Source of the DNA: Arthrobacter sp. UNC362MFTsu5.1
GTDB taxonomy: Bacteria > Actinomycetota > Actinomycetes > Actinomycetales > Micrococcaceae
DNA length: 64,000 nt
Assembly: GCF_000685965.1 (NCBI RefSeq)
Contig: NZ_JMLE01000013.1
Coordinates: forward strand, 1 to 64,000
Direction of reading: 5' to 3'
The notes under the pieces are model-generated. The model had not been told where the DNA came from and did not search any database. It saw only the letters and a program-made list of their open reading frames with translations. The translations under genes and the position numbers were made by a program. Every line of letters starts with the position of its first letter. The stretch's first letter is position 1. Shown in pieces: positions 1 to 9,507 of the stretch.

Positions 1-828
1 GAGTTCGTGGGCGAGTTCGGCCAGTTCCGCGCCGCCGGCCATCTGCGCGGTGAGCTCGTCGAGGGTGATGTCCTTCTTGTCGTAGTAGCCGATGGACTTG
101 CCGCGTTTGAGGAGCAGGAACCGGTCACCGACGGGAAAGGCGTGGTGCGGGTTGTGGGTGATGAAGATGACGCCCAGGCCGCGGTCGCGGGCCTGCAGGA
201 TGTAGCGCAGCACCACGCCGGACTGCTTCACGCCCAGGGCCGCGGTGGGTTCGTCCAGGATCAGGACCTTCGCGCCGAAGTACACGGCGCGGGCGATCGC
301 GACGCACTGGCGTTCACCGCCGGAGAGCTGGCCGATGGGCTGCTCCACGTCCCGGAGGTCGATGCCCATCTCGGCCAGTTCATGCTTGGTGATGTCCTTC
401 ATCTGCTGCACATCCAGGCTCTTGAACGGCCCGAACCCGGAGGTCAGTTCGGAGCCGAGGAAGAAGTTCCGCCAGATCGGCATCAACGGGACGACGGCGA
501 GGTCCTGGTACACGGTGGCGATGCCGACATCGAGCGCGTCACGCGGGGAGGTGAATTTCCGGTCCTCCCCCATGACCTTCAGGACGCCGTGGTCGTGCTG
601 GTGCAGGCCGGCGATGATCTTGATCAGGGTGGACTTGCCGGCGCCGTTGTCGCCCAGGACGCAGGTGACGCGGCCGTTGTCCACGGCCATGGTCACATCG
701 CTGAGCGCGACGATGTTGCCGTAGTTCTTCCCGACCTTTTCCAGGGCGAGCAGGTGCACCGGGGTGTGGGTCAGCGGGTCCGTTTCGTTCTGCAGCAGGG
801 TCTGCTGGTCGATCTCTTTGGCATTCAT
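1..828 (-). CDS. Sugar ABC transporter ATP-binding protein, FrcA-like (3' end cut by window edge)
   Basis: This is the ATPase subunit of a carbohydrate importer on the inner face of the membrane. The reading frame stays open to position 1, so 276 residues are visible and the C-terminus is missing. One ABC domain is present: Walker [10 protein letters not shown], signature LSGGERQ and Walker B VLILDEP. The single domain resembles FrcA-type ATPases (about 260-290 residues) rather than the two-domain RbsA type, so only a few residues are probably lost. The ATG lies 14 bases after the permease stop, with a GGGGCCTCC-type ribosome site between, so it is the third gene of a binding protein-permease-ATPase operon. 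Myo-inositol as substrate is inferred from the operator shared with the iol operon. Confidence 0.9.
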   Translation of the reverse strand, partial: MNAKEIDQQTLLQNETDPLTHTPVHLLALEKVGKNYGNIVALSDVTMAVDNGRVTCVLGDNGAGKSTLIKIIAGLHQHDHGVLKVMGEDRKFTSPRDALDVGIATVYQDLAVVPLMPIWRNFFLGSELTSGFGPFKSLDVQQMKDITKHELAEMGIDLRDVEQPIGQLSGGERQCVAIARAVYFGAKVLILDEPTAALGVKQSGVVLRYILQARDRGLGVIFITHNPHHAFPVGDRFLLLKRGKSIGYYDKKDITLDELTAQMAGGAELAELAHEL

Positions 829-844
829 GTTCTCGGAGGCCCCT

Positions 845-1894
845 TTACTTCAGTTCCGCGCGGCGCTTGACGATGAGATTGACGATGGTGGCCAGCAGCA
901 GCATCAGGCCCAGGAAGAACTTGAACCAGTCCGGGTTCCACTGCGCGTACACGATGCCTTTGTTGGCCATGCCGAAGATGAACGCGCCGATCGCGCCGCC
1001 CACCGCCGAGCCGTAGCCGCCGGTCAGCAGGCAGCCGCCGATCACCGCGGCGATGATGTAGAGGAACTCGTTGCCCACACCCTCACCGGACTGCACGGCG
1101 TCGAACGCGAAGAGGTTGTGCATGCCCAGGACCCAGCCGCAGAAACCGACCGCCATGAACAAACCGATCTTCGTGGCTTTGACCGGAACACCCACGGCGC
1201 GGGCGGCGTTGGCGTCGCCGCCGGCGGCGAAGATCCAGTTGCCCACCTTGGTGCGCAGCAGCACCCAGGACGCCACGGCCACCAGGACGATCCAGAAGAA
1301 CACGGTGATCTTCACTTCAACACCGGCAATGTTCACCGACGAAGCGAAGACCGCCCGGGCCGAGGCAAAGCCATCCATCTGCGCGATCGACGGGGACGAT
1401 ACACCGTTGGAGATCATGCGGGTCAGGGCCAGGTTCAGGCCGGTCAGCATCAGGAACGTGGCCAGCGTGACGATAAAGCTGGGCAGCTTGGTCTTCACCA
1501 GGATCCAGCCGTTGATGAAACCGATGGTGAGTGACACCACCAGGGCCAGGGCAACACCGACCCAGACGTTGAGGGAGAAGTACCACGCAAACATGGAGGC
1601 GGTCAGTGCGGAGCTGATCACTGCAACACCGGTGGAGAGGTCGAACTCGCCGCCGATCATCAGCAGTGACACGCCCACCGCCATGATGCCGATGGTGGAG
1701 GATCCGTACAGCACAGTCGCGAACGAGCTCGGCTGGATGAAGGTGGATGAAACCACTGAGAAGAAAACGAACAGGACTATTGCGCCTACCAGGGCGCCGA
1801 CTTCGGGCCGCCCGAGCAGCTTCTGGAACGGGCTGCGGCGGCCGATCCGCTCATCCGGTGCCAGCGGGGCCGGCTTGGCTAACGTCTGTGTCAT
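845..1894 (-). CDS. Sugar ABC transporter permease, FrcC/RbsC-like
   Basis: This is the membrane permease of the sugar importer, 349 residues with about ten hydrophobic segments typical of the BPD_transp_2 (RbsC/FrcC) family. The frame is open further upstream, but the ATG at 1894 is preceded by AAGGAG at a good distance and begins [10 protein letters not shown], so the longer version is rejected. It sits between the lipoprotein gene (stop 1966) and the ATPase gene and is probably co-transcribed with both. The GEGVGNE and [10 protein letters not shown] motifs fit the family. Substrate specificity cannot be read from the permease itself. Confidence 0.92.
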   Translation of the reverse strand: MTQTLAKPAPLAPDERIGRRSPFQKLLGRPEVGALVGAIVLFVFFSVVSSTFIQPSSFATVLYGSSTIGIMAVGVSLLMIGGEFDLSTGVAVISSALTASMFAWYFSLNVWVGVALALVVSLTIGFINGWILVKTKLPSFIVTLATFLMLTGLNLALTRMISNGVSSPSIAQMDGFASARAVFASSVNIAGVEVKITVFFWIVLVAVASWVLLRTKVGNWIFAAGGDANAARAVGVPVKATKIGLFMAVGFCGWVLGMHNLFAFDAVQSGEGVGNEFLYIIAAVIGGCLLTGGYGSAVGGAIGAFIFGMANKGIVYAQWNPDWFKFFLGLMLLLATIVNLIVKRRAELK

Positions 1895-1965
1895 GGAAAC
1901 TCCTTGTTGGTCTGGCTGCGGGAGAACCGATGGCCGGCCCTCCCGCGGCCAGGGATGCCTGCTGG

Positions 1966-2961
1966 TTAGCGGACGCCCTGCTGGGCGAATTTGAGGACGT
2001 CGGCGGCGGAGTCCTTGTCCACAACAGTGGGGCCGGTCAGGACAGGCAGTCCGCCGCCCACTTCGAAGCCGCCACGGTTGAACTGCCACAGCGCATCGAT
2101 GGAGCCGTATCCCTGCAGCCAGGGCTGCTGGTCCACCGTGAACAGGACCGTTCCGTCCACGATCTTCTGCGCCAGGTCGGCATTCATGTCGAACGACGCC
2201 GCCTTCGCGGAGCTGCCGGAGTCGGCGATGGACTTCAGCGCGGTCAGGGTGATGGGGGCGCCGAGGCCGATGATCGCGTCAGCGTCCTTGGTGGCCTGCA
2301 GCTTGGCCGTGATGGTGGAGGAAACTTCGGTCATGTCGCGGCCGTTGACATACAGGATCTCGGTGCCGGCTACCTTCGCCTTCACGCCCGCGCAACGCGC
2401 TTCCAGGCCCACGTGGCCCTGCTCCTGGATGATGCAGATGGGGTGCTTGAAGTTCAGCGAAGCCAGCTTCTCACCGACTGCCTGTCCGGCGAGCTTTTCG
2501 TTTGAGCCGAAGTGGGTGAAGGCTCCGAGCTGCTTGGAAGCGTCTTCACCCGCGTTGAGGCTGACGACGGGGATGCCGGCGTCAGTGGCTTTCTTCAGGG
2601 CATCCTTCAAGGCGTCCGGCTTGGCCAGGGTGACCGCGATGCCGTCCACCTTCTGGTCAACGGCCTGTTCGATCAGCTGGGCCTGGCGGCCGCCTTCCGG
2701 ATCGGAGGTGTAGAGCAGTTCCACGTTGTCCTTCGCGGCGGCTTCCTCAGCGCCCTTGCGGACGATGTCCCAGAAGGTGTCCCCCGCTGCGGCGTGGGTG
2801 ATGAGGGCGATCTTGATGCGCTCGGTGGTGGCCACCTGGCCGCCGCCTGCGCCGCCACCGCTCTCGGCAGGCTTTCCGCCCGTGCTTGAGCAAGCGCTCA
2901 GCGCCATCATCGGCACCACCGCCGCAACGAGAGCCGCCTTGCGCCAGGAAAATTTTGCCAC
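1966..2961 (-). CDS. Sugar ABC transporter substrate-binding lipoprotein
   Basis: This 331-residue extracellular solute receptor has the RbsB/FrcB type I periplasmic fold (Peripla_BP_4). The GTG at 2961 follows AAAGGAG and gives a typical lipoprotein signal: positive n-region, hydrophobic core and lipobox LSAC with Cys at residue 24. A Gly-rich linker after the Cys leads into the domain (KIALITHAAAGDTFWD). It is the first gene of the ABC operon. Its promoter carries the putative IolR operator at 3047-3075, so the ligand is probably myo-inositol or a related cyclitol. That ligand is inference; ribose, fructose or another sugar is possible. Confidence 0.92.
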   Translation of the reverse strand: MAKFSWRKAALVAAVVPMMALSACSSTGGKPAESGGGAGGGQVATTERIKIALITHAAAGDTFWDIVRKGAEEAAAKDNVELLYTSDPEGGRQAQLIEQAVDQKVDGIAVTLAKPDALKDALKKATDAGIPVVSLNAGEDASKQLGAFTHFGSNEKLAGQAVGEKLASLNFKHPICIIQEQGHVGLEARCAGVKAKVAGTEILYVNGRDMTEVSSTITAKLQATKDADAIIGLGAPITLTALKSIADSGSSAKAASFDMNADLAQKIVDGTVLFTVDQQPWLQGYGSIDALWQFNRGGFEVGGGLPVLTGPTVVDKDSAADVLKFAQQGVR

Positions 2962-3030
2962 GTTAATCTCCTTTGATCTCAGGTTCCGGGCTGCCACTCT
3001 GCAGCCGCCGGAGCACTGTCTACCTAGATC

Positions 3031-3056
3031 ATGGTGATTCAGCTCACTAATGTCAA
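3031..3056 (-). promoter_or_regulatory. Putative promoter of the sugar ABC operon
   Basis: Read on the minus strand, TTGACA (3051-3056) is followed after 17 bases by CATGAT, a fair sigma-70-type pair. The -35 box lies inside the palindromic operator at 3047-3075, which would let a repressor block RNA polymerase. Confidence 0.5.
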
Positions 3057-3075
3057 TAGTTTGTCCTGACATTAG
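3047..3075. promoter_or_regulatory. Palindromic operator, putative IolR-type site
   Basis: CTAATGTCA (3047-3055) and TGACATTAG (3067-3075) are perfect 9-base inverted arms around an 11-base spacer. The right part contains TGTCCTGACA (3062-3071), which matches the KGWCHTRACA motif I recall for Corynebacterium IolR. The 16-mer at 3057-3072 recurs exactly at 16558-16573, and a one-base variant of its core lies at 16056-16068. Confidence 0.65.
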
Positions 3076-3114
3076 GATGTTTTGACGTGAAACGCTGGCA
3101 TAAGACACCAAAAA

Positions 3115-3150
3115 CGCCGGGGATGACGGCTGATTCCGACATCCCCGGCG
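3115..3150 (-). terminator. Rho-independent terminator after the aldo/keto reductase
   Basis: An 11-base perfect stem (CGCCGGGGATG with CATCCCCGGCG) is followed on the minus strand by five T. It ends the exporter-reductase transcript before the ABC operon promoter. Confidence 0.85.
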
Positions 3151-3190
3151 CCGCGGTGAGAGCCCTTGATCAGCCCTGGGGGCACGCTCC

Positions 3191-4018
3191 TCAGCCGTGG
3201 AAGCTGGCGGGATGCGGCCCGGTGCGCCCGTCCCGTTCCAGGGCGTCAATGGCTTCCAAATCCTCCACGGTGAGGGTGAACCCGAAGACATCCAGGTTCT
3301 CCCGGATCCTGGCGGGGGTCACCGATTTGGGAATGACAACCCTCCCCTGCTGCAGGTGCCAGCGCAGCACAACCTGCGCCGGGCTACGGCCATGCCGTGC
3401 TGCGATATCGACGACGGCGGGGTGGTCCAGCACCGCACCCTGCGCCAGCGGGCTCCAGGCCTCGGTGGCTATGCCGTGCGCATCACCGAACGCCTGGACG
3501 TCGCGCTGCTGCAGGGCAGGGTGGAGCTCCACCTGGTTGACCGCAGGAACTGTTCCGCCCAGCTCAATCACCCGCTGCAGATGCTCAGGGAGGAAGTTGG
3601 AGACTCCGATGGCCCGGACCCTGCCGTCCGTCAGGAGCTGCTCCAGGGCCAGCCACGAGTCGGCGTACCTGCCGGATTCCGGAGCAGGCCAGTGGATCAA
3701 ATAGAGGTCAAGGTAATCGAGCCCGAGCCTGGCCAGGCTTGCGTCGAACGCGGCAAGGGTGGCCTCGCGGCCGAGGTCGTCAATCCAGAGCTTGGAGGTC
3801 ACGAACAGCTCCTCGCGGGTGATGCCGGACCCAGCCAGCGCGCGGCCGGCGCCTTCCTCGTTTCCGTAGATGGACGCCGTATCGATGCTTCGGTAGCCGG
3901 CGGCAAGGGCGGCGCTGACCGCCGCCGCGGTTTCGTCGTCGGGCACCTGGAAGACGCCGAAGCCGAGCTGCGGCATTTCCACGCCGTTGTTGAGCGTGAC
4001 GGAGGGTATGGAAGTCAT
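3191..4018 (-). CDS. Aldo/keto reductase
   Basis: This is a 275-residue NADPH-dependent AKR of the 2,5-diketo-gluconate reductase/prostaglandin F synthase type. The family signatures are visible: GxRSIDTAxxYGNE near the N-terminus (catalytic Asp and Tyr), LYLIHWP with the following region, GVSNF, and IPKSVTPARIREN at the cofactor-binding end. The ATG at 4018 has AGGAG nearby; upstream codons in frame are low-complexity Pro/Lys sequence antisense to repeats and are rejected. It lies 28 bases after the MFS gene and is probably co-transcribed with it, perhaps detoxifying a compound the exporter handles. The substrate is unknown. Confidence 0.93.
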   Translation of the reverse strand: MTSIPSVTLNNGVEMPQLGFGVFQVPDDETAAAVSAALAAGYRSIDTASIYGNEEGAGRALAGSGITREELFVTSKLWIDDLGREATLAAFDASLARLGLDYLDLYLIHWPAPESGRYADSWLALEQLLTDGRVRAIGVSNFLPEHLQRVIELGGTVPAVNQVELHPALQQRDVQAFGDAHGIATEAWSPLAQGAVLDHPAVVDIAARHGRSPAQVVLRWHLQQGRVVIPKSVTPARIRENLDVFGFTLTVEDLEAIDALERDGRTGPHPASFHG

Positions 4019-4046
4019 GGCTACTCCTGTGTTGGTGGTCTTCAAG

Positions 4047-5312
4047 TCAGCGGGCACCGGCGGGCGCTTCAACACCGGCGGGTGCTTCAACAGCGGCGGG
4101 TGAGTCGCCACCAGCGGGTGCGGGGACTGCCGCCGTCGTACCGTTGTCGGCGCGCCTGCCGGCCTTGGCGGCGGCGAAAGCCATCACACCGAGCCCGAGG
4201 ACGGTGATCACCGCACCGGCCCAGATCGGTGAGGTGTAGCCGAGCCCGGCCGTGATGGTCACGCCGCCGAGCCAGGCGCCAAGGGCGTTCCCCACGTTGA
4301 AGGCACCGATATTGGCACCGGACGCCAGGGTGGGGGCGCTGCTGGCGTACTTCATGACGCGCATCTGGAGTCCGGGGACCGTGGCGAATCCGAAGCCGCC
4401 CATCAGCACGATGGAGGCAATGGTGAGGGGCTGGTTGCCGGCAGTCAGGGCGAAGGCCACGAGGACCACCACCAGCACCGCAAGGACAACCAGCAGGGTG
4501 CGGTCCACATTGCGGTCCGCGGCCTTGCCGCCCACGGTGTTGCCGACGAACAGTCCGACGCCGAAGAGGATGAGGAGCCAGGGCACCGTGGAGGCTGCGA
4601 ATCCGGAAACTTCGGTGAGGGTGAAGGCGATATAGGTGAAGGCGCCGAACATGCCGCCGTAACCGAGGATGGTGACCAGGATGGACAGCCAGACCTGGCC
4701 GGAGCGGAAGGCGCGCAGCTCGCCCCGGAGGCCGCCGGAGGAGGCTTGGGCAGCCGCGTCGCCGTGGCCGGTCCTGGGCACCAGGGTCAGGATGCCGATC
4801 AGGGCGAGGACGCCGATGACCGTGATGGCCCAGAACGTGGAGCGCCAGCCCGCGGCCTGCCCCAGCATGGTGCCGAACGGCACGCCCAGGACGTTGGCGG
4901 CCGTGAGTCCGGTGAACATAAAGGCGATGGCACCGGCTTTTTTGGTGGGGGCAACCATGTCAGCGGCCACCACGGCACCGATACCGAAGAACGCACCGTG
5001 GGCCAGTGCGGCAACGATCCGGCCGACCATCATCATGGAGTAGCCGGGGGCGATGGCCGAGATCAGGTTGCCGGCAATGAACAGCACCAGCAGGACGGCA
5101 AGCACGGGCTTGCGTTCAAAGCGCGTCACTGCCGCGGTGAGCAGCAGGGCGCCGACGACGACAGCGAGGGCGTAGCCGGAGATCAGCCAGCCGGCCGTGG
5201 CCTCGCTGACACCGAAGTCGGCAGCAACCTCGGGCAGCAGGCCCATGATCACGAACTCGGTGAGTCCGATCCCGAACCCGCCGAGGGCGAGGGCTAACAG
5301 GCCAATAGGCAT
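4047..5312 (-). CDS. MFS transporter, DHA1 (drug:H+ antiporter) family
   Basis: This 421-residue protein has twelve predicted membrane segments and resembles the AraJ/YdhP/CmlA group of exporters (N-terminus GIGLTEFVIMGLLPEVAADF). The start at 5312 has AAGGAG. The last 25 or so residues are an Ala/Pro/Glu tail made by an imperfect 18-base tandem repeat. It is divergent from a MarR-family regulator across a 166-base gap, the usual arrangement for a repressor-controlled efflux pump. The exported compound is unknown. Confidence 0.92.
   Translation of the reverse strand: MPIGLLALALGGFGIGLTEFVIMGLLPEVAADFGVSEATAGWLISGYALAVVVGALLLTAAVTRFERKPVLAVLLVLFIAGNLISAIAPGYSMMMVGRIVAALAHGAFFGIGAVVAADMVAPTKKAGAIAFMFTGLTAANVLGVPFGTMLGQAAGWRSTFWAITVIGVLALIGILTLVPRTGHGDAAAQASSGGLRGELRAFRSGQVWLSILVTILGYGGMFGAFTYIAFTLTEVSGFAASTVPWLLILFGVGLFVGNTVGGKAADRNVDRTLLVVLAVLVVVLVAFALTAGNQPLTIASIVLMGGFGFATVPGLQMRVMKYASSAPTLASGANIGAFNVGNALGAWLGGVTITAGLGYTSPIWAGAVITVLGLGVMAFAAAKAGRRADNGTTAAVPAPAGGDSPAAVEAPAGVEAPAGAR
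4056..4127. repeat. Imperfect 18-bp tandem repeat in the MFS gene 3' end
   Basis: Four units start at 4056, 4074, 4092 and 4110. The first two differ by one base (ACCGGCGGGCGCTTCAAC and its C-to-T variant); the later two are diverged. In the minus frame they encode VEAPAG-like hexapeptides at the C-terminus. Confidence 0.75.
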
Positions 5313-5358
5313 GGCGAAGCTCCTTCAAAACTGTACGGAATGGGGTAGGGCGCGTAAG

Positions 5359-5430
5359 CTAGTAGTTGCAGACGCGTTATTTATTGTTGCACAAGCAGAT
5401 ACAGCGCGCAAGCAACTATTATTTGTTGTG
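5359..5430. promoter_or_regulatory. MFS/MarR divergent promoter region with putative operator
   Basis: This AT-richer stretch lies between the divergent MFS and MarR genes. TAGTTGC (5363-5369) and GCAACTA (5412-5418) form a distant inverted pair, and two similar elements (ATTGTTGCAC near 5383 and TTTGTTGTGC near 5422) repeat in the same direction. It is a plausible MarR operator, but it rests on context only. Confidence 0.4.
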
Positions 5431-5478
5431 CCCCGTTTCACACGTCCGCGGGGTACGCCATTTCGAAGGGAAGTACAC

Positions 5479-5928
5479 ATGGGCATCAAGGACGACGCCG
5501 TTGAAGTCCGCGCGCAAGGGTGGCGGACCCTCGCGGCCCTGCACGGACTGATCGAGTCGGAACTGGAACGCTCGCTGCAGGCCGAAGCCCAGCTGTCCGT
5601 CGTCGAATACACCGTGCTCGATGCCTTGAGCCGGCAGGACGGCTGGCACATGCGCATGCAGCAGCTGGCCCGTGCCACCGCACTGAGCGCCAGCGCCACC
5701 ACGCGGCTGGTCAACCGGCTCGAGGACCGCGGCCTGCTGACGCGGATCCTGTGCGCGGACGACCGCCGCGGCATCTACACCGAACTGACGGAGAGCGGCA
5801 TCAAGCTGCTGGACGAGGCACGTCCTGCCCACGACGCCACCCTGGAGCGGGCCCTCGCCGAAGCCCAGGAGATCCCGGAGCTAGCCCCGCTGGTCGACGC
5901 CCTGCCCAGGCTGCACGCACACGCCTAG
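5479..5928 (+). CDS. MarR family transcriptional regulator
   Basis: This 149-residue winged-helix regulator has the MarR core: a helix-turn-helix around residues 55-75 (MQQLARATALSASATTRLVNRL) and a wing with the DDRRG motif and a following beta strand. The frame extends upstream, but the ATG at 5479 has a GAAGGGAAG ribosome site and matches family length. It is divergent from the MFS exporter and reductase genes and probably represses them until a ligand binds. Confidence 0.93.
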   Translation: MGIKDDAVEVRAQGWRTLAALHGLIESELERSLQAEAQLSVVEYTVLDALSRQDGWHMRMQQLARATALSASATTRLVNRLEDRGLLTRILCADDRRGIYTELTESGIKLLDEARPAHDATLERALAEAQEIPELAPLVDALPRLHAHA

Positions 5929-5939
5929 GCAGACAACGC

Positions 5940-5980
5940 AAAAGCCCCGCGCCGCGCCGAAGCGCGCCCGCGGGGCTTTT
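5940..5980. terminator. Bidirectional terminator
   Basis: Perfect 12-base arms (AAAAGCCCCGCG at 5940-5951 and its complement at 5969-5980) give a GC stem flanked by A and T runs. It separates the convergent MarR gene and iol operon end. Confidence 0.9.
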
Positions 5981-6009
5981 GCTGTGTGGCCTTGCTTCCG
6001 TGCGTGGCC

Positions 6010-7488
6010 TTATTTCACGTCGGCCGGATCCTTGACCGCCGTTTTCTCGGCAGCGGCGTTCTTGAAGTAGTGCTCCAGGTCCTCGAGGCTCTTGTCCTTG
6101 GTTTCCGGCACTACCCGTTTCACCCAGACGATGGCCGCCAGCTGGATGGCAACGAAGATGAAGAAGGTGGTCGAAACGCCGATCGAAGCCACCATCTGCG
6201 GGAAGAAGAACCCGATCAGGAAGTTGATCATCCACAGCACGAACACGCAGATGCCCATGCCGATGCCGCGGACATGCAGCGGGAAGATTTCGGACATCGT
6301 CAGCCACGTCACCGTGCCGATGCAGGACTGCATGGAAGCCAGGAAGGTCACCATGAACAGCAGCACCAGGTAGCCGCGGAGCGTGCCTTCCGGGATCAGC
6401 ATGGAGATCAGGCCGATCGCCAGCAGCGACGATGCCGTGCCGGCCAGGCCCACGACCAGCATGGACTTGCGGCGCACCTTGGTCATCAGGGACATGCCGA
6501 TGATGACGGCCACGACGGACGTCACACCGTTGACCACGTTGGCCAGGAGGGCGCCCTGGTCACCGAAACCGGAGCTGGAGAGGATGGACGTGCCGTAGTA
6601 CATGATGGCGTTGACGCCGCTGATCTGGTTGATCACCGCCATGCCCAGGCCCACCACGAAGATCCTGCGGATCCATGGCACGGTGAGGTCCCGGAACGTT
6701 CCGAGCTTGGACTGGTAGTCCTCGCGGGCCGCCTGCCGCACCTCATCGAATTCGGTGGAGACGTCGGCCGAGGCGCGGGTCTTGCGCAGCACCTCGAGGA
6801 CCTCGCCGAAGCGTCCGGCGGACGCCAGCCAGCGGGGGCTCTCGGGGAGGAGGAGCATGCCGAACCAGAGGACGACGGCGGGCAGCGTTGCGATGACCAG
6901 CATCCAGCGCCACACGTGGGAGGCTTCCGGGAAGGCGTTGCCCAGGACTGCGTTGAAGGTGAACGCCAGGAACTGTCCCGTGACGATCATAAGCTCGTTC
7001 TGCGTCACGATCCGGCCGCGCTGGGCGGCCGGCGACATTTCCGCGAGGTACACCGGCACGATCACCGATGCCCCGCCCACGGCCAGGCCCAGGACCGTGC
7101 GGGCCAGCACCAGCAGTTCGGTGGTGGGCGCCAGGGAACAGGCGATGGTGGAGAGCGCGAAGATGATCGCCAGCGCCATGATGGTCTTGCGGCGGCCGAA
7201 CCGGTCGGACAGCCGGCCGGCGGTGATGGCGCCGAACGCCGCGCCGAACAGCAGGGTCGAGGTGACCAGGCCCTCGGTCAGAGGGGTCAGCCCGAGGTCC
7301 CGCTGCATGAACGGCAGGGCACCGTTGATGACGCCGGTGTCGTAGCCGAAGAGCAGGCCGCCGAACGTCGAAAACAGGGCCACCCGCCGCATGAATCCCT
7401 TGGGATTGGGTGTTGCTGCGGCAGAATCCGCCGGGCCGGCCTGCGGCCGTGCCGGAGCACTGGGAAGTGTATTTTCCGTTTGCTTCAT
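6010..7488 (-). CDS. iolT: MFS sugar porter, IolT-like myo-inositol importer
   Basis: This is a 492-residue proton-coupled sugar/polyol transporter with twelve membrane segments. Sugar-porter signatures are clear: DRFGRRK after segment 2, PESPRW before the central loop, and [12 protein letters not shown] after segment 12. It is the last gene of the operon that starts with iolC, 10 bases after the TIM-barrel gene, so myo-inositol is the expected substrate; glucose or other polyols cannot be excluded. It would be a second uptake route beside the ABC transporter at 1-2961. Confidence 0.9.
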   Translation of the reverse strand: MKQTENTLPSAPARPQAGPADSAAATPNPKGFMRRVALFSTFGGLLFGYDTGVINGALPFMQRDLGLTPLTEGLVTSTLLFGAAFGAITAGRLSDRFGRRKTIMALAIIFALSTIACSLAPTTELLVLARTVLGLAVGGASVIVPVYLAEMSPAAQRGRIVTQNELMIVTGQFLAFTFNAVLGNAFPEASHVWRWMLVIATLPAVVLWFGMLLLPESPRWLASAGRFGEVLEVLRKTRASADVSTEFDEVRQAAREDYQSKLGTFRDLTVPWIRRIFVVGLGMAVINQISGVNAIMYYGTSILSSSGFGDQGALLANVVNGVTSVVAVIIGMSLMTKVRRKSMLVVGLAGTASSLLAIGLISMLIPEGTLRGYLVLLFMVTFLASMQSCIGTVTWLTMSEIFPLHVRGIGMGICVFVLWMINFLIGFFFPQMVASIGVSTTFFIFVAIQLAAIVWVKRVVPETKDKSLEDLEHYFKNAAAEKTAVKDPADVK

Positions 7489-7498
7489 AGGGCGGCCG

Positions 7499-8371
7499 CT
7501 ACCGGGCTTTCGCGATGTAGTTGTTCATCGTGTCCAGCTGGTAGCGGGAAACCTCGGCGGCGTTCTCGTCCTCGGCGAACACGCTGGACACCATCACGGT
7601 GTCTTCGCGGTCCAGGAAGCCGATCTCCTGCAGGCCGCCGAAGAATTCTTCCCAGTTCACGTCGCCGTCGCCGATCTTCAGGTGCTGGTGGACGCGGACC
7701 GCGTTGCCGGGCGGGTTGGTGATGTAGCGCAGGCCGTGCGAGGCGTGGTGGTTCATGGTGTCTGCCACGTGGACCAGGCGGAGCTTGTCCCCCGCGGCGC
7801 GCATGATGTCCAGGGGTGCGTTCTTCATGTGGAAGCTGTGCGATGCCACGTAGACCAGGCCCACGTTCTTTGAGTTCAGGCCGCGAATGACGCGGATGGC
7901 GGCCAGGCCCTCCTCCACAAAGTCATCCGGGTGCGGATCGATCAGCAGGTCGATGCCCTCGCGTTCGATGATGGGCAGCAGCTCTTCCATGGAGCGGTAG
8001 AAGGCGCGCTCGGATTCTTCGGCTTTCTCCGGGCGTCCGCTGAACTCGGTGTTGATGGTGCTGACCCCGAGGTCCACGGTGATCTGGATGACGCGCTTCC
8101 AGTAACGGACGGCGGCTTCGCGGGCATCCTCGTCCGGACCCGACCAGCGGAGCACCGGCAGGACCGAGGCGATTTCGATCCCCACATCCTTGCAGGCCTT
8201 GTTCAGCTGGCCCACCAGTTCGTCGTCGGCCTTCGGGTGGTTGTAGAACGGGATGAAGTCGGCGTGCGGGGTCATCTGCATGTACTTGTAGCCGAGGTCC
8301 GCCACCACCCGGGGAAATTCGAGCAGGCCGTGCGAGTGGTGGAACGGCGTTGGATCAAGTGCGATTTTCAC
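7499..8371 (-). CDS. Sugar phosphate isomerase/epimerase family protein, IolH/IolI-like
   Basis: This 290-residue AP-endonuclease-2-like TIM barrel starts at GTG 8371, preceded by GGAG at 8 bases; an in-frame GTG three codons earlier is less well placed. Likely metal ligands occur in NTEFSG, DPHPDDF, HSFH and VHVAD. Its position between the dehydrogenase and transporter genes suggests inosose isomerisation or another side reaction of inositol breakdown. The family covers IolE, IolH and IolI, so the exact reaction is uncertain. A second, different barrel (9508-10419) is the better IolE candidate. Confidence 0.85.
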   Translation of the reverse strand: MKIALDPTPFHHSHGLLEFPRVVADLGYKYMQMTPHADFIPFYNHPKADDELVGQLNKACKDVGIEIASVLPVLRWSGPDEDAREAAVRYWKRVIQITVDLGVSTINTEFSGRPEKAEESERAFYRSMEELLPIIEREGIDLLIDPHPDDFVEEGLAAIRVIRGLNSKNVGLVYVASHSFHMKNAPLDIMRAAGDKLRLVHVADTMNHHASHGLRYITNPPGNAVRVHQHLKIGDGDVNWEEFFGGLQEIGFLDREDTVMVSSVFAEDENAAEVSRYQLDTMNNYIAKAR

Positions 8372-8456
8372 GTGGAACACTCCATTGTGGATGAGTCAGG
8401 TTGTGCGAGGGACGGGACGGAAAGGGAAGGGAGCCGCGGCCCCCTTCCCTTTCCTC

Positions 8457-9470
8457 CTAGCTGTAGAGGGCGGGCTTGGCGTTCAGCTTCACGGCGACCT
8501 TTTCGCCGTTCTTCTGCGCCTCGACGCCGGCCTCGCAGCATGCTGCGGTGGCGTAGCCGTCCCAGGCGGTGGGGCCGCCGATTTCGCCGCGGAGGGCGGC
8601 GTCCACCCAGGACTGGATTTCGACGTCGTAGGCCGCGCCGAAGCGCTCTTCGAAGCCGGGGGTCACGTTGCCGCCCCAACGGCCGGCGCTGCGGGTGTAG
8701 GGGCCCTTGTCGCCGCCGATGCTGACGATTCCGTCTTCGAAGGAGGCCTGCGTGGCCACTTCGTAGCCGAACTTGGCGTTGACGTAGATTTCGACGTCGG
8801 CCAGGACACCGGACTCGGTTTCCACCAGGACGTGCTGGGGATCGTGCTGGCCGGCCGGAGCGTTCTTCGTGGCCTTGCCCAGACGGACCTGGACGCTGGT
8901 GATTTCCTCTCCGGTGAAGTACCGGATGGCGTCGAATTCGTGCACCACGGAGTCGTTGATCAGCATCTCGTTGGTGAAGCCGGCAGGGGTGGTGGGGTTG
9001 CGGTGCTGGTGGTGCAGCATCAGCAGTTCGCCGAGTTCGTGGTCGCGGATGACCTGGCCCAGGGCTGCGTATTCGGCGTCGAAGCGGCGCATGAAGCCCA
9101 CCTGGATGCGCTTGTGGCCCAGCTTTTCCTCGGCCTCGACGATCTTCCATGCTGATGCGGCGTCCGGGGTGAGCGGCTTTTCGCAGAGGATCGGGATGTC
9201 CTTGGCGAGGGCCTTCAGCAGGATGTCCTCGTGCAGGAAGCCCGGCGTGGCGATCAGGACGGCGTTGACGTCGCCGTTGTTGAGGGCTTCGTCGGCGTCG
9301 GCCAGGGCCACTGCGCCCGGGATGCCTTCGATGGCAGCCTGTGCACGCGCAAGGTCGACGTCGACTACCGCGGCGACTTCAGCGCCGTGGATGCGCTTGC
9401 TGAGGCGCTGGATGTGGTCCGCGCCCATGCGGCCGGCGCCGATGACGGCGACGCGAAGGGTTTCAGTCAT
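8457..9470 (-). CDS. iolG: Gfo/Idh/MocA oxidoreductase, probable inositol 2-dehydrogenase
   Basis: This 337-residue NAD(P)-dependent dehydrogenase has an N-terminal Rossmann fold with GAGRMG at 11-16 and the conserved EKP at 97-99, whose Lys is catalytic in this family. The length equals that of IolG (about 337-344). The start at 9470 has an AAGGA site. It is the only dehydrogenase of this type in the operon, so oxidation of myo-inositol to scyllo-inosose is the simplest assignment. scyllo-Inositol dehydrogenase (IolX/IolW) is the alternative, and sequence alone does not decide. Confidence 0.87.
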   Translation of the reverse strand: MTETLRVAVIGAGRMGADHIQRLSKRIHGAEVAAVVDVDLARAQAAIEGIPGAVALADADEALNNGDVNAVLIATPGFLHEDILLKALAKDIPILCEKPLTPDAASAWKIVEAEEKLGHKRIQVGFMRRFDAEYAALGQVIRDHELGELLMLHHQHRNPTTPAGFTNEMLINDSVVHEFDAIRYFTGEEITSVQVRLGKATKNAPAGQHDPQHVLVETESGVLADVEIYVNAKFGYEVATQASFEDGIVSIGGDKGPYTRSAGRWGGNVTPGFEERFGAAYDVEIQSWVDAALRGEIGGPTAWDGYATAACCEAGVEAQKNGEKVAVKLNAKPALYS

Positions 9471-9507
9471 TGTTCTTTTCCTTACGTTTCGGGTGCCTGG
9501 GCGGCGG

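Noticed and set aside
5986..7722. A 578-codon plus-strand frame opposite iolT
   Set aside because: The His/Asp/Gln-rich product is the shadow of a membrane protein gene and contains no known domain.
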